NCBI RefSeq assembly: GCF_013812825.1
Contig: NZ_JACCSU010000042.1
Coordinates: 1-62,060, forward strand
Origin: Sphingomonas sp.
GTDB taxonomy: Bacteria > Pseudomonadota > Alphaproteobacteria > Sphingomonadales > Sphingomonadaceae
DNA: 62,060 nt
Direction of reading: 5' to 3'
The position numbers and the translations under genes were made by a program. The notes under the pieces are model-generated. The model did not search any database, was not told where the DNA came from, and worked only from the letters and a program-made list of their open reading frames with translations. Below are positions 40,299 to 49,746 of the stretch, in pieces (positions within the stretch are counted from its first letter, which is position 1; each line of letters starts with the position of its first letter).

Positions 40299-41015
40299 AT
40301 GCACGCGCTCGCCAATCCCGCCCGTTTCCTGCGCATTGCCCGGCCGGCGACCGCATGGCTGATGGCGATCGGGCTGCTGCTGGCCGCCGCCGGGATGGCG
40401 GCTGGGCTGATGCTGACTCCGCCCGACTATCTGCAAGGCGAAACGGTGCGCATCCTCTACGTCCACGTCCCCGCCGCGTGGCTTGGCATGGCCGGCTGGG
40501 CCGGGATCGCCGCCGCCTCGATCAGCCAGCTGGTCTGGCGGCACCCGCTGTCCGCGGTCGCCGGCCGGGCGATCGCCCCGGCCGGAGCGACCTTCGCACT
40601 GGTCTGCCTCGCGACCGGCTCGATCTGGGGCCGGCCGACCTGGGGCACCTGGTGGGAGTGGGATGGCCGGCTGACCTCGATGCTGATCCTGTTTTTTCTC
40701 TATCTGGGATACATCGCGCTGGCCTCGGCGGAAAAGCAGCGCGGCGGCGAGGGACGGCTGGCCGCGATCTTTGGCCTGGTGGGTGCCATCAACCTGCCGA
40801 TCATCCATTATTCCGTGCTGTGGTGGCGAACTCTCCACCAGGGTCCAAGCATCGGAGTCACTGGCTCCACCATCGACAATTCGATCTTGTGGCCGCTGCC
40901 GCTGACCGTGATCGGCCTGACCGCGATCTTCGCTGGAGCCGCGCTGATGCGCATGCGGGCCGAGCTCGCCGAGGCCAAGGTCGAGGCGCGCCTGCGCCGC
41001 TCGGCAGCCGAATGA
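40299..41015 (+). CDS. ccmC: Heme exporter permease CcmC
   Basis: 238-residue integral membrane protein with six hydrophobic segments. It hands heme to CcmE on the periplasmic side in system I cytochrome c maturation. The tryptophan-rich heme-handling motif WGRPTWGTWWEWDGRLTS and the flanking histidine regions (YVHVPAAWLGM and IIHYSVLWWRTLHQG) are intact. It follows the dehydrogenase by 11 bp and opens the ccmCDEFGHI block; ccmA and ccmB are not adjacent. Confidence 0.95.
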   Translation: MHALANPARFLRIARPATAWLMAIGLLLAAAGMAAGLMLTPPDYLQGETVRILYVHVPAAWLGMAGWAGIAAASISQLVWRHPLSAVAGRAIAPAGATFALVCLATGSIWGRPTWGTWWEWDGRLTSMLILFFLYLGYIALASAEKQRGGEGRLAAIFGLVGAINLPIIHYSVLWWRTLHQGPSIGVTGSTIDNSILWPLPLTVIGLTAIFAGAALMRMRAELAEAKVEARLRRSAAE

Positions 41016-41140
41016 ACCCGTGGCCGTTCGTCGTCGCCGCTTACGCGGTGACCATCGTCGCCGTCACCGGGCTGATCCTGTGGTCGTACGCGTCGATGCG
41101 GCGTGCCGAGGCCGCGGCCGACAAGCTCAGAAGCCGATGA
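41012..41140 (+). CDS. ccmD: Heme exporter protein CcmD
   Basis: 42-residue single-span membrane peptide starting MNPWPFVVAAYAVTIVAV, with one transmembrane helix (about 5-27) and a charged cytoplasmic end. CcmD stabilises the CcmABC-CcmE complex. Identified by size, topology and position; start and stop both overlap neighbours as ATGA, with ccmC and ccmE. Confidence 0.88.
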   Translation: MNPWPFVVAAYAVTIVAVTGLILWSYASMRRAEAAADKLRSR

Positions 41141-41577
41141 AGCCCAAGAACCAGCGGCTGGTCCTGGTGATGGCCGCGGCGGTCGCGGTGCTCGCCGCCG
41201 TGCTGCTCGCAATGTGGGGCCTCAAGGATCGCGCGGCTTACTTCTACACCCCCGCCGACATCGCTGCCGGCGGCGCCGTCGACGGCAAGGCGATGCGGCT
41301 CGGCGGCATGGTCGAGACCGGTTCGGTGCAAAAACAAGCCGACGGCGTGAGCATCCGCTTTACCGTCGTCGACGGCAAAGCGCGCACCCCGGTCTCGTAC
41401 CGCGGCATCGTCCCCGACCTGTTCCGCGAGGGCAGCGGAGTGGTTGCGGAAGGGCGCCTCCAGCGCGGCACGTTCATCGCCGACACGATCCTCGCCAAGC
41501 ATGACGAGCGCTACATGCCGCCGCAGCTCGGCAATCAGGCCGCGGAGCACAAGGCGGCGAAGACGCTCGAGCGATGA
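41137..41577 (+). CDS. ccmE: Cytochrome c maturation protein CcmE
   Basis: 146-residue periplasmic heme chaperone anchored by an N-terminal helix (7-28). The OB-fold domain ends with AKHDERYMPP, in which H122 forms the covalent bond to heme and Y126 supports it. Takes heme from CcmC and gives it to CcmF. Confidence 0.96.
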   Translation: MKPKNQRLVLVMAAAVAVLAAVLLAMWGLKDRAAYFYTPADIAAGGAVDGKAMRLGGMVETGSVQKQADGVSIRFTVVDGKARTPVSYRGIVPDLFREGSGVVAEGRLQRGTFIADTILAKHDERYMPPQLGNQAAEHKAAKTLER

Positions 41578-41586
41578 GCGCTCAAC

Positions 41587-43539
41587 ATGATCGCTGAGGC
41601 CGGACTTGCGGCTTTGTGGCTGGCGGCGGCGCTGTCGCTGCTCCAGCTGCTGCTGACGGTCGGCGAGCTGCGCGGCTGGTACGCCGGGGCCCGCGCGATC
41701 CGCGGAGTCGCGATCGTCCAGGGCGTGCTGACCCTGATCGCGATGGCGATGCTGATCTGGGTGTTCGTCCGAACCGACCTGTCGGTGGCCCTGGTCGCGG
41801 CCAACAGCCACAGCGCCAAGCCGTTCATCTATAAGCTCGCCGGGGCGTGGGGCAACCACGAGGGCTCGATGCTGCTGTGGGTGACCGTGCTCGCACTCGC
41901 GGGCGCCATTCTGGCCGCCGGCTCGCGCCGTCTCGCCGAGCGCACCCTGGTCGCGGCACTGGGAGCGCAGGGCGCTCTGGCTCTCGGCTTTTACGCGTTC
42001 CTGCTGATCGCTTCAAACCCGTTCGAGCGCCTGAATCCCGCCCCGCTCGAGGGCCGGGGGCTCAACCCGCTTCTCCAGGACCCCGGCCTCGCGTTCCACC
42101 CGCCGACGCTTTACCTGGGCTATGTTGGGCTGTCGGTCGCGTTCAGCCTCGCGGTCGGAGCGCTCCTGACCGGCGACGTCGGCCGGGCGCTTGGCCGGGC
42201 GATGCGGCCGTGGGTGCTCGGCGCCTGGGTGCTCCTGACGCTGGGCATCTCGGCGGGCAGCTACTGGGCCTATTACGAGCTCGGCTGGGGCGGCTGGTGG
42301 TTCTGGGACCCGGTCGAGAACGCCTCGCTGATGCCGTGGCTGGCGGGAACGGCGCTGCTCCATTCGGTCACCGTGCTCGCGTCGCGCGGGGCGTTGCGCG
42401 CGTGGACGATGATGCTGGCGATGATCGCCTTTTCGATGTCGATGGTCGGCACCTTCCTGGTCCGCTCGGGCATCCTGACCTCGGTCCACAGCTTCGCGGT
42501 CGACCCGACCCGCGGAACGTTCATCCTCGCGCTTCTCGGCATCTATGTCGGCGCAGCATTCCTGCTGTTCGCGCTGCGGGCCGCGGCTCTCAAGGAAGGC
42601 CCGCCGTTCGAGCTCGTAAGCCGCGAGTCGGCTCTGGTCGTCAACAATCTGCTGCTGACCGTGATCCTCGGGATTGTCTTCTTCGGGACGCTTTACCCGT
42701 TGCTGGTCGAAGCGGCGAGCGGCGACAAATTGTCGGTCGGTCCGCCGTACTTCAACACGGTCGCCGGGCCGCTCGCATTGATCCTGGCCGCGTTGGTCGC
42801 GGTCGGGCCGTTGCTCGCCTGGAGGCGCGAGCCGCGGCCGGTGTTCAAGCGGCTGGCGGTCCCGGCACTGGTCGCCGCGGCGGCGTTCGTCATCAGCCTG
42901 TTCGCCGCGCCCGGCATCGGCTTGCTGCCGAGGCTTGGCCTGACGCTCGCCGCCTGGCTTGCGCCCGCCAGCCTGATCCCGCTGATCAGCCGCAATCCGT
43001 GGCGCACGCCGCTCGCCACCTGGGGCATGGCGGTCGCGCATTTCGGAGTCGCCGTGGCCATCGCCGGGATGGCGGCCGACAGCGCTTTCACCCAGGAGAA
43101 GCTCGCCGCCGCCCGGCCCGGCGAGACGTTGAGCGTCGGCCCGTGGCTAGTCCGGCTGCAGAGCGTGACTCCGGCCGTCGGGGCGAACTGGACGGCCGTC
43201 GAGGCCGAGCTTCGAGCCTCGCGCGGCGGCGGCGTTCGGGTGCTGAGGCCGCAGACCCGCTATTTCACCGACCCGGTGACCGAAACCAACGAGGCGGCGA
43301 TCGACACCATGCTGCGCGGCCAGCTCTACACGGTGATCGGCAAGCCGGACGGGGAGGGGCGCTGGCAGCTCCGGTTATGGTGGAAGCCGCTGGTCACCTT
43401 GATCTGGCTTGGCGGCGTCCTGATCGCCCTGGGCGGACTGCTGGCGCTCGCCGGCCGAGGGTTGCGCGCCTGGCGCACGAGACCCGGCGCTCGGGAGGCG
43501 CGTGGCGAGCGCGCCTGGCGCCGGGAGCGCTACGCATGA
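41587..43539 (+). CDS. ccmF: Heme lyase subunit CcmF
   Basis: 650-residue polytopic membrane protein that with CcmH and CcmI ligates heme to the CxxCH cysteines of apocytochromes. The tryptophan-rich motif GWGGWWFWDPVENASLMPW and conserved NSHSAKPFIYKLAGAWGNHEGSM are present. It starts 9 bp after ccmE and overlaps ccmG by 4 bp. Length is normal. Confidence 0.97.
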   Translation: MIAEAGLAALWLAAALSLLQLLLTVGELRGWYAGARAIRGVAIVQGVLTLIAMAMLIWVFVRTDLSVALVAANSHSAKPFIYKLAGAWGNHEGSMLLWVTVLALAGAILAAGSRRLAERTLVAALGAQGALALGFYAFLLIASNPFERLNPAPLEGRGLNPLLQDPGLAFHPPTLYLGYVGLSVAFSLAVGALLTGDVGRALGRAMRPWVLGAWVLLTLGISAGSYWAYYELGWGGWWFWDPVENASLMPWLAGTALLHSVTVLASRGALRAWTMMLAMIAFSMSMVGTFLVRSGILTSVHSFAVDPTRGTFILALLGIYVGAAFLLFALRAAALKEGPPFELVSRESALVVNNLLLTVILGIVFFGTLYPLLVEAASGDKLSVGPPYFNTVAGPLALILAALVAVGPLLAWRREPRPVFKRLAVPALVAAAAFVISLFAAPGIGLLPRLGLTLAAWLAPASLIPLISRNPWRTPLATWGMAVAHFGVAVAIAGMAADSAFTQEKLAAARPGETLSVGPWLVRLQSVTPAVGANWTAVEAELRASRGGGVRVLRPQTRYFTDPVTETNEAAIDTMLRGQLYTVIGKPDGEGRWQLRLWWKPLVTLIWLGGVLIALGGLLALAGRGLRAWRTRPGAREARGERAWRRERYA

Positions 43540-44063
43540 GCAAGTGGCTGCGTCTCGCACCGATCATCTTGCTTGGCCTCGTGCTGGCAGCGCTGGTCTG
43601 GCGCCTCGCCAATCCCGAGGACACGACCATCCGCTCGCGCCTCGCCGGCAAGCCGGTGCCCGAGTTCATGCTTCCGCCGGCGCTTCCGGGCAAGCCCGGC
43701 CTTGCGTCCGCCGACCTCGCGAAGGGCCAGCCGCGCCTGCTCAATGTGTTCGCCAGCTGGTGCGTGCCGTGCATCGCCGAGGCGCCGTTGCTGCTGCAGC
43801 TCAAGGACCGGGGGGTCGCGATCGACGCGATCGCCATCCGTGACCGGCCCGAGGACGTCGCCGAGTTCCTCGCCCGGCATGGCGACCCGTTCGACCGCAT
43901 CGGCTCGGACGACAACAGCCGAGTCCAGCTCGCCCTCGGTTCGTCCGGGGTGCCGGAGAGCTACGTCATCGATGGCCGCGGCAGGATTCGTCACCAGCAC
44001 GTCGGCCCGATCCAGCCGTCCGACGTGCTGGCGATCCTCGCCGAGCTGGAGAAAGCGAGGTGA
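43536..44063 (+). CDS. ccmG: Thiol:disulfide interchange protein CcmG/DsbE
   Basis: 175-residue membrane-anchored thioredoxin-like protein that reduces the heme-binding cysteines of apocytochrome c. N-terminal anchor (about 6-23). The active site is WCVPC (C76 and C79) and the cis-proline region is SSGVPESYVID. Overlaps ccmF by ATGA; ccmH begins at a GTG overlapping its stop. Confidence 0.95.
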   Translation: MSKWLRLAPIILLGLVLAALVWRLANPEDTTIRSRLAGKPVPEFMLPPALPGKPGLASADLAKGQPRLLNVFASWCVPCIAEAPLLLQLKDRGVAIDAIAIRDRPEDVAEFLARHGDPFDRIGSDDNSRVQLALGSSGVPESYVIDGRGRIRHQHVGPIQPSDVLAILAELEKAR

Positions 44064-44542
44064 TTTTCCACCCCTGCGTTCGTCCCGAGCGAAGTCGAGG
44101 GACGTATCTCGACTACGCTTCGCTGCGCTCGATACGAACGGTGTTGGGGTTGGTGTTGGCCTTGCTCGCCGCGCAGCCGGCGCTCGCCGACTCGTCGCTT
44201 CCGCCGGCTGAGTGGGCCAACCGCCAACTGCCGGACCCGCGCCAGGAAGCCCGCGCCCGGGCGCTGATGGAGGAGCTTCGCTGCCTGGTCTGCCAAGGCC
44301 AGTCGATCGCCGATTCCGACGCGGAGATTGCCGGCGACATGCGGCACCTGGTGCGCACCCGGATCGCCGCCGGCGAGAAACCCCGCGCGATCCGCTCCTG
44401 GCTGGTCGAGCGTTACGGCCACTGGATCAGCTATCGCCCACCGGCCGAGCCGGTCGGCTGGCCGCTGTGGCTTGCCCCGCTGGTCCTGCTGCTGCTCGGG
44501 GCGCTGCTGGTTCGCAAGCGCATCAAGCTGAGGCGCGGATGA
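44060..44542 (+). CDS. ccmH: Cytochrome c maturation protein CcmH
   Basis: 160 residues if GTG 44060 (overlapping the ccmG stop) is used. CcmH reduces apocytochrome c for heme ligation; the motif LRCLVCQGQS holds C75 and C78, and one C-terminal membrane helix follows. A palindromic repeat (44077-44140) is read as residues 7-27 ahead of the hydrophobic signal segment (VLGLVLALLAAQPALA). A second GTG at 44141, immediately after the repeat, would give a normal signal peptide but no ribosome-binding site is visible there. Either start is possible. Confidence 0.9.
   Translation: MIFHPCVRPERSRGTYLDYASLRSIRTVLGLVLALLAAQPALADSSLPPAEWANRQLPDPRQEARARALMEELRCLVCQGQSIADSDAEIAGDMRHLVRTRIAAGEKPRAIRSWLVERYGHWISYRPPAEPVGWPLWLAPLVLLLLGALLVRKRIKLRRG
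44077..44140. repeat. Palindromic repeat at the ccmG-ccmH junction
   Basis: 64-bp imperfect palindrome with outer arms cgttcgt (44077-44083) and acgaacg (44134-44140) and inner arms around cgagcg...tcgag and ctcga...cgctcg. Translated forms of this type of sequence (VRPERSRG) recur in sphingomonad gene calls, which is from memory. It differs in sequence from the dapA-smpB repeat. Confidence 0.75.
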
Positions 44543-45150
44543 GCGGCTGGCTGATCCTCATTGCGCTGGTCGTGCTCGGCCTCGGCGCTTTCCGGCTGCT
44601 GGGCCTGCGCGGTCCGATGCTCCAGCTCGGCGCGGCGGCTTTGCTGGTCGGAGCGGCCGGCTACGCGCTGCAGGGCCGCCCGGGCCTGGCCGGGTCACCG
44701 CGTGCAACGGCGACGTCTCGCGAGGTGCTCCCGCTGACCGGCGCGCGCAACGCCTTCTTCGGCCAGTTCACCCGGACGGGGCACTGGTTGCTGATGGCGG
44801 ACTCGATGGCTCGCAAGGGGAGGACCGCCGACGCCGCCGGGCTGCTGCGCTCGGCGGTGCGCGAATATCCCAACGACCCGGTGCTTTGGGTGGGTCTGGG
44901 CAACGCGCTGGTCGATCATTCCGGAGTGCTGACTCCGGCTGCCCAGCTCGCTTACGAGCGCGCCGTTGAGCTTGCGCCCGGGCATCCGGCGGCGCGGTTC
45001 TTCTTCGGCCTTGCGCTGGCGCGGTCGGGGGACCGGGCAGGGGCGATCGTCATGTGGCGTCAGATCCTGGCCGAAGCGCCGGCCGACGCGGGTTGGCGGC
45101 CGCTGGTCGAGGACGCGATCGCCGCTCTCGAGTCATCAGCGCGACGATAG
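44539..45150 (+). CDS. CcmI-like TPR protein
   Basis: 203-residue protein with two N-terminal hydrophobic segments (about 3-22 and 30-46) and a TPR region (LLRSAVREYPNDPVLWVGLGN, AYERAVELAPGHPAARFFFGLA). It corresponds to CcmI/CycH, which presents apocytochrome to the heme lyase, but is shorter than full CcmI. Starts ATGA with ccmH. Last of the block and convergent with the DUF3072 gene. Confidence 0.85.
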   Translation: MSGWLILIALVVLGLGAFRLLGLRGPMLQLGAAALLVGAAGYALQGRPGLAGSPRATATSREVLPLTGARNAFFGQFTRTGHWLLMADSMARKGRTADAAGLLRSAVREYPNDPVLWVGLGNALVDHSGVLTPAAQLAYERAVELAPGHPAARFFFGLALARSGDRAGAIVMWRQILAEAPADAGWRPLVEDAIAALESSARR

Positions 45151-45375
45151 TCAGTCGGCGCGCCCGGTTTTCTCGCGCAGTTCGTCGATCCGCTTGGATG
45201 CCTCGGCCTTGCTGAGCGACGGGTCGAACTCCGCGCCGGCCTCTTCGGACAGGGTCTGCAAATAGGAGGCCTGGGCTCCGGTCATCGCCTCGTCGCCGCT
45301 CACCCAGTCCTCGGGATCCTTGACCGCATTGCCGACCGGATGCTGCTTCGGGTCGTCGGGAATTCGCTCGGACAT
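45151..45375 (-). CDS. DUF3072 protein
   Basis: 74-residue hydrophilic protein with the DUF3072 features DPEDWVSGDEAMTGAQASYLQTL and the C-terminal LSKAEASKRIDELR, a helical segment. Function unknown. The stop abuts that of the CcmI-like gene. Confidence 0.8.
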   Translation of the reverse strand: MSERIPDDPKQHPVGNAVKDPEDWVSGDEAMTGAQASYLQTLSEEAGAEFDPSLSKAEASKRIDELREKTGRAD

Positions 45376-45439
45376 TGCCGCACCTTTTCAACTGCTTGAA
45401 CAGCCGAGCCAACGCGTCTGTTCTTCTAATGTTCCGCTG

Positions 45440-46543
45440 CTAGGCGGCGGCCTCGAAGTCCAGCTCGAGCGCCTCGGCAACCGCCTCGTGGCGGATCTTG
45501 CCATTGGACACATTGACGCCGTTGGCGAGGTGCGGGTCGGCGCGCATCGCCTCCTCGGCGCCGAGATTGGCGATCTTCAGAGCGAAGGGCAGGGTCGCAT
45601 TGTTGAGCGCGAACGCGCTGGTCCGCGACACGGCGCCGGGCATGTTGGCGACGCAGTAATGGATCACTCCCTCGACCTCGTAGACGGGGTCGTCGTGGGT
45701 GGTCGCGTGACTGGTCTCGAAGCAGCCGCCCTGGTCGATGGCGATGTCGACGATGACGCTGCCGCGCTTCATCGTCTTGAGCATCTCGCGGGTCACCAGC
45801 TTGGGCGCGGCGGCGCCGGGCACCAGCACGGCTCCGATTACCAGCTCGGCTTTCTGGACCGCGCTGGCGATTGCGCTCCGCGACGCATATGCGGTCTTGA
45901 TCTGGCTGCCGAAGAACATGTCGAGCTCGGCCAGGCGCTCGTTGGAAATGTCGTAGATGGTGACGTCGGCGCGCATCCCGACCGCCATCTGCGCCGCATT
46001 GACCCCGGCGACTCCCCCGCCGAGGATTGCGACGCTGGCCGGGGCGACTCCCGGCACTCCGCCGAGCAGCACTCCGCGGCCGCCCTGCTCCTTTTCGAGA
46101 TAGTGGGCGCCAACCTGGATCGACATCCGGCCCGCGACCTCGCTCATCGGCTTCAAGAGCGGCAGAGCGCCCGAGCGCGAGGTCACCGTCTCATAGGCGA
46201 TGCAGGTCGCGCCCGATTTCATCAGCCCCTCGGCCTGCGGCTTGTCGGCCGCCAAATGGAGGTAGGTGAACAGGATATGCCGGGGCTCGAGAAGCGCGAT
46301 TTCCTGCGGCTGCGGCTCCTTCACCTTGACGATCATGTCGGCGGCTTTGAACACGGCCGCCGCATCGGGAAGGATTTCCGCTCCGCCTTTCCGGTACGCG
46401 GCGTCGGGGCAGTCGATGCCGTTGCCGGCCCTGGTCTCGACCACCACTTCGTGCCCGGCGGCAACCAGCTCGGCGACCGACGCGGGAGTGAGGCCCACCC
46501 GATATTCGTGGTTCTTGATTTCCCTGGGCACCCCAATGCGCAT
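45440..46543 (-). CDS. ald: Alanine dehydrogenase
   Basis: 367-residue NAD-dependent L-alanine dehydrogenase that interconverts alanine and pyruvate plus ammonium. MRIGVPREIKNHEYRVGLTPA is the family start, followed by KVKEPQ, and VAILGGGVAGVNAAQMAVGM is the Rossmann fold. ATG 46543 is correct; frame extensions upstream lack similarity. Followed 64 bp later by the DUF3072 gene; divergent from kup. Confidence 0.96.
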   Translation of the reverse strand: MRIGVPREIKNHEYRVGLTPASVAELVAAGHEVVVETRAGNGIDCPDAAYRKGGAEILPDAAAVFKAADMIVKVKEPQPQEIALLEPRHILFTYLHLAADKPQAEGLMKSGATCIAYETVTSRSGALPLLKPMSEVAGRMSIQVGAHYLEKEQGGRGVLLGGVPGVAPASVAILGGGVAGVNAAQMAVGMRADVTIYDISNERLAELDMFFGSQIKTAYASRSAIASAVQKAELVIGAVLVPGAAAPKLVTREMLKTMKRGSVIVDIAIDQGGCFETSHATTHDDPVYEVEGVIHYCVANMPGAVSRTSAFALNNATLPFALKIANLGAEEAMRADPHLANGVNVSNGKIRHEAVAEALELDFEAAA

Positions 46544-46722
46544 CGATTCCCCGCTCCGGAAGTCATGTTCGCGCCGCGCTATAGACGCGCCATTCGCCCT
46601 TGTCCCGCTAGATTGCAGCCATGGATTCGCGGTGCTAGGGCGGCGCGCCGCTGCTCTCGTGGCGCGGCAGGGGCACTCGAACAAATGCGCACGCGCGGAC
46701 GGTTCAGGCAGAACATCACAGC

Positions 46723-48663
46723 ATGAACATCACTGCGACGGGAGGCGCCGAGGCGGACGCGCCGCACGACGTGTCCCATGGGCACGCGCACGGGCCTCTG
46801 CACAAGCTGGCGCTCGGAGCGGTCGGAATTGTCTACGGGGATATCGGCACCTCGCCGATCTACGCGTTCCGCGAGACCTTCGCGGGGCATCATACCCTCG
46901 CTCCCGACCAGCTCCACATCTACGGCGTCCTCAGCCTGATCTTCTGGTCGATGATGATCATCGTCACGACGAAATATCTGTCCGTCATCATGCGCGCCGA
47001 CAACAAGGGTGAGGGCGGCAGTCTGGCATTGCTGGCGCTGATCAACCGCTCGGTCGGCGGCGAGAAGCGCTGGACCGCCGGCATCGTCCTTCTGGGAGTG
47101 TTCGCGACCGCCCTGTTTTACGGCGATTCGATGATTACCCCGGCCATCTCGGTGCTGTCGGCGGTGGAGGGGCTGACCACCGTCGAGGCTCGCTTCGAGC
47201 CGTTCGTGATCCCGGTAGCGATCGGGATTCTCGTCGGCCTGTTCGCGATCCAGTCGCGCGGCACGGCCAAGGTCGGCTCGCTGTTCGGCCCGGTGATGGT
47301 CATCTATTTCGTGACTCTGGCGGTGCTCGGCTCAATGCACATCGCCGATCATCCGGCCGTGCTGTGGAATACGATCAACCCGTTCAACGCGCTCAACTTC
47401 TACATCCAGGAGCCGACGCGCGCGTTTATCGCGATGGGGTCGGTGGTCTTGGCGGTAACCGGTGCCGAGGCGCTGTACGCGGACATGGGCCATTTCGGCC
47501 GGCGGCCGATCCGCGTCGCGTGGATCTATTTCGTCATGCCGGCGCTGCTGCTCAACTACATGGGGCAGGCGGCGATGCTGATGGCGCAGTCGCCAGCCGA
47601 CGCGGTCGAGACGGTCAAAAACCCGTTTTTCTATCTCGCCCCCGACGTGCTTCGCCTGCCGCTGGTGCTGCTGGCGACCTTGGCGACGATCATTGCTAGC
47701 CAGGCGGTGATCTCCGGCGCCTTTTCGGTCACCCAGCAGGCGATCCAGCTAGGCTTCATGCCCCGGCTTCGCATCACCCACACCAGCGAGCGCGCCGCCG
47801 GCCAGATCTACATACCGGTGATCAACTGGGCGCTGATGGTGATGGTGATCCTGCTGGTCATCACTTTCGGATCGTCGTCCAACCTCGCTGCCGCCTATGG
47901 TATCGCGGTCACCGGTGCGATGCTGATCGACGGGGTGCTGATCGCGGTCGTGCTGCTGATGATGTGGAAGTGGAACCGGGTCGTCGCGATCGCGCTCTTG
48001 GCCGTCTTCTTCACCATCGACCTGCTCTATTTCTCAGCCAATTTGCTCAAGGTGCCCGACGGTGGCTGGTTCCCGCTGCTCGTCGGGGCGGTTGCCTTCA
48101 CCTTGCTGACCACCTGGGCGAAGGGCCGCAAGCTGATGATCGACCGGATGGCCGAGGCGAGCCTGCCGATGGAGATCTTCATCAAGTCGGCCGCTGGAAG
48201 CGCCGCCCGAGTCCCCGGCACCGCGGTGTTCATGACCAGCTCGGGGAGTGGAGTTCCGCACGCGCTGCTCCACAACCTCAAGCACAACAAGGTGCTCCAT
48301 GAGCGGGTGATCCTGCTGACCGTGCGGATCGAGGACGTGCCTTATGTGCCGGAGGACAAGCGCGTCGAAACCCACGATTATGGCTCGGGCTTCTACCGGC
48401 TGAAGCTGCGCTACGGCTTCATGGAGGAAGTCAATGTGCCGGCGGCCCTGGCCAAGGCGAAGAATTGCGGGCCGATCTGCAAGATGATGGACACCAGCTT
48501 CTTCCTTGCCCGCCAGACCCTGCTGCCGTCGGCGAACCCCGGCATGGCGCTGTGGCGCGAAAAACTGTTTGCCTGGATGCTTCGCAACGCCGAAAGCGCG
48601 ATGGAATTCTTCAAGCTTCCGACCAACCGGGTCGTCGAGCTCGGAAGCCAGCTCGAAATCTGA
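46723..48663 (+). CDS. kup: Potassium transporter Kup
   Basis: 646-residue K+/H+ symporter of the KUP/HAK family, in the inner membrane, with about 12 helices and a cytosolic C-terminal domain. [19 protein letters not shown] near the N-terminus and [10 protein letters not shown] are diagnostic. ATG 46723. Confidence 0.96.
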   Translation: MNITATGGAEADAPHDVSHGHAHGPLHKLALGAVGIVYGDIGTSPIYAFRETFAGHHTLAPDQLHIYGVLSLIFWSMMIIVTTKYLSVIMRADNKGEGGSLALLALINRSVGGEKRWTAGIVLLGVFATALFYGDSMITPAISVLSAVEGLTTVEARFEPFVIPVAIGILVGLFAIQSRGTAKVGSLFGPVMVIYFVTLAVLGSMHIADHPAVLWNTINPFNALNFYIQEPTRAFIAMGSVVLAVTGAEALYADMGHFGRRPIRVAWIYFVMPALLLNYMGQAAMLMAQSPADAVETVKNPFFYLAPDVLRLPLVLLATLATIIASQAVISGAFSVTQQAIQLGFMPRLRITHTSERAAGQIYIPVINWALMVMVILLVITFGSSSNLAAAYGIAVTGAMLIDGVLIAVVLLMMWKWNRVVAIALLAVFFTIDLLYFSANLLKVPDGGWFPLLVGAVAFTLLTTWAKGRKLMIDRMAEASLPMEIFIKSAAGSAARVPGTAVFMTSSGSGVPHALLHNLKHNKVLHERVILLTVRIEDVPYVPEDKRVETHDYGSGFYRLKLRYGFMEEVNVPAALAKAKNCGPICKMMDTSFFLARQTLLPSANPGMALWREKLFAWMLRNAESAMEFFKLPTNRVVELGSQLEI

Positions 48664-48694
48664 ACTTTCGCGCCGCGCTGCGGGTTGCGCGGCC

Positions 48695-49258
48695 ATGGAA
48701 ACCAGCCTTTCGTGGGTCGCGACGATCGCGACCGTCACCGCCGCCTCGATCGTTGCCTCCAACCTCGGCGCTCGAATCACCGGCTACGGATTTATCATCT
48801 TCACGGTCGGCTCGCTCGCCTGGCTGGGGGTCGGCCTGGCGAGCGACCAGATAGCGTTGGTGTGGACCAACATCGCCCTGACGTTCCTCAATCTGTTCGG
48901 CATCTGGCGCTGGCTCGGCCGTCAGGCGCGGGTCGAGGACGGATCGCGCGCGGCCGCCCGGGCGAGCCACTCGGCGCCCGGCGAAGACCTGTTCCCGGTG
49001 TCGCTGCTGGCCGGCGCCAAGGTTCGATCCGGAACCTCCGACCTCGGCAGCTGCGTCGATGCGATGGCCGGCTGCCGAAGCGGACGGATCGCCTATGTGA
49101 TGGTTTCCGAGGGCGGGTTCGCGGGCGCCGGCGAGCATTTGCGCCGGCTCCCTTGGAACGAGCTGCATGTCGACGACGATGCGGTCGTCACCCGCCTCGA
49201 CGCGGCTCGATTCTGCAGGCTTGACCCCGTTCCGAAGGACGAATGGCCGGCGCGCTGA
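48695..49258 (+). CDS. Membrane protein with PRC-barrel domain
   Basis: 187-residue protein with two or three N-terminal hydrophobic segments (about 5-70) and a C-terminal PRC-barrel-like domain (LLAGAKVRSGTSDLGSCVDAM, then GRIAYVMVSEGGF). Function unknown. It starts 31 bp after kup and overlaps the next gene by 16 bp, so it may be cotranscribed with both. Confidence 0.75.
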   Translation: METSLSWVATIATVTAASIVASNLGARITGYGFIIFTVGSLAWLGVGLASDQIALVWTNIALTFLNLFGIWRWLGRQARVEDGSRAAARASHSAPGEDLFPVSLLAGAKVRSGTSDLGSCVDAMAGCRSGRIAYVMVSEGGFAGAGEHLRRLPWNELHVDDDAVVTRLDAARFCRLDPVPKDEWPAR

Positions 49259-49746
49259 TCGTCACCGCCGAGCTGGGCTCCGAGGATTTCGCCTGGCTCG
49301 ACGCGCTTCGCCGTCGCCATTACCCGCCGGAGCGCAACCGGGTGCCGGCGCATCTGACCATGTTCCACGCGCTTGCTCCGTCCGCCGAGGATGAGGTCCG
49401 AGGGCGGCTTGCCGGCCATTCTGCCGGTCCGGCTCCGCCCGCCCGTATCGCCGGGGTCATGGATCTGGGCGGCGGGGTTGCCTTCCGGGTTGTTTCGGAC
49501 GAGCTCGAGGCGCTCCGTGACGAACTCGCCGACGACCTCCACGGGCTTCTCGGAGCGCAGGATTCGCGCGGATGGAAACCGCACGTCACGATCCAGAACA
49601 AGGTCGCTCCCAAGGTCGCGCGTCAGCTTCTTTATTCGCTCGAGCGTGAATTTCGGCCGCGGCCGCTGCGCATCGCCGGGCTCGGGCTGCATCGCTACCT
49701 CGCCGGCCCGTGGGAAACGCTCGGGGTGTGGAAGTTCCGCGGCTAG
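49243..49746 (+). CDS. 2'-5' RNA ligase/2H phosphoesterase
   Basis: 167-residue 2H phosphoesterase superfamily protein. The two HxT/S signatures are HLT (37-39) and HVT (114-116). Members act on 2'-5' or cyclic phosphodiester RNA ends; the substrate here is unknown. The stop is shared with the DUF3775 gene in CTAG. Confidence 0.87.
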   Translation: MAGALIVTAELGSEDFAWLDALRRRHYPPERNRVPAHLTMFHALAPSAEDEVRGRLAGHSAGPAPPARIAGVMDLGGGVAFRVVSDELEALRDELADDLHGLLGAQDSRGWKPHVTIQNKVAPKVARQLLYSLEREFRPRPLRIAGLGLHRYLAGPWETLGVWKFRG

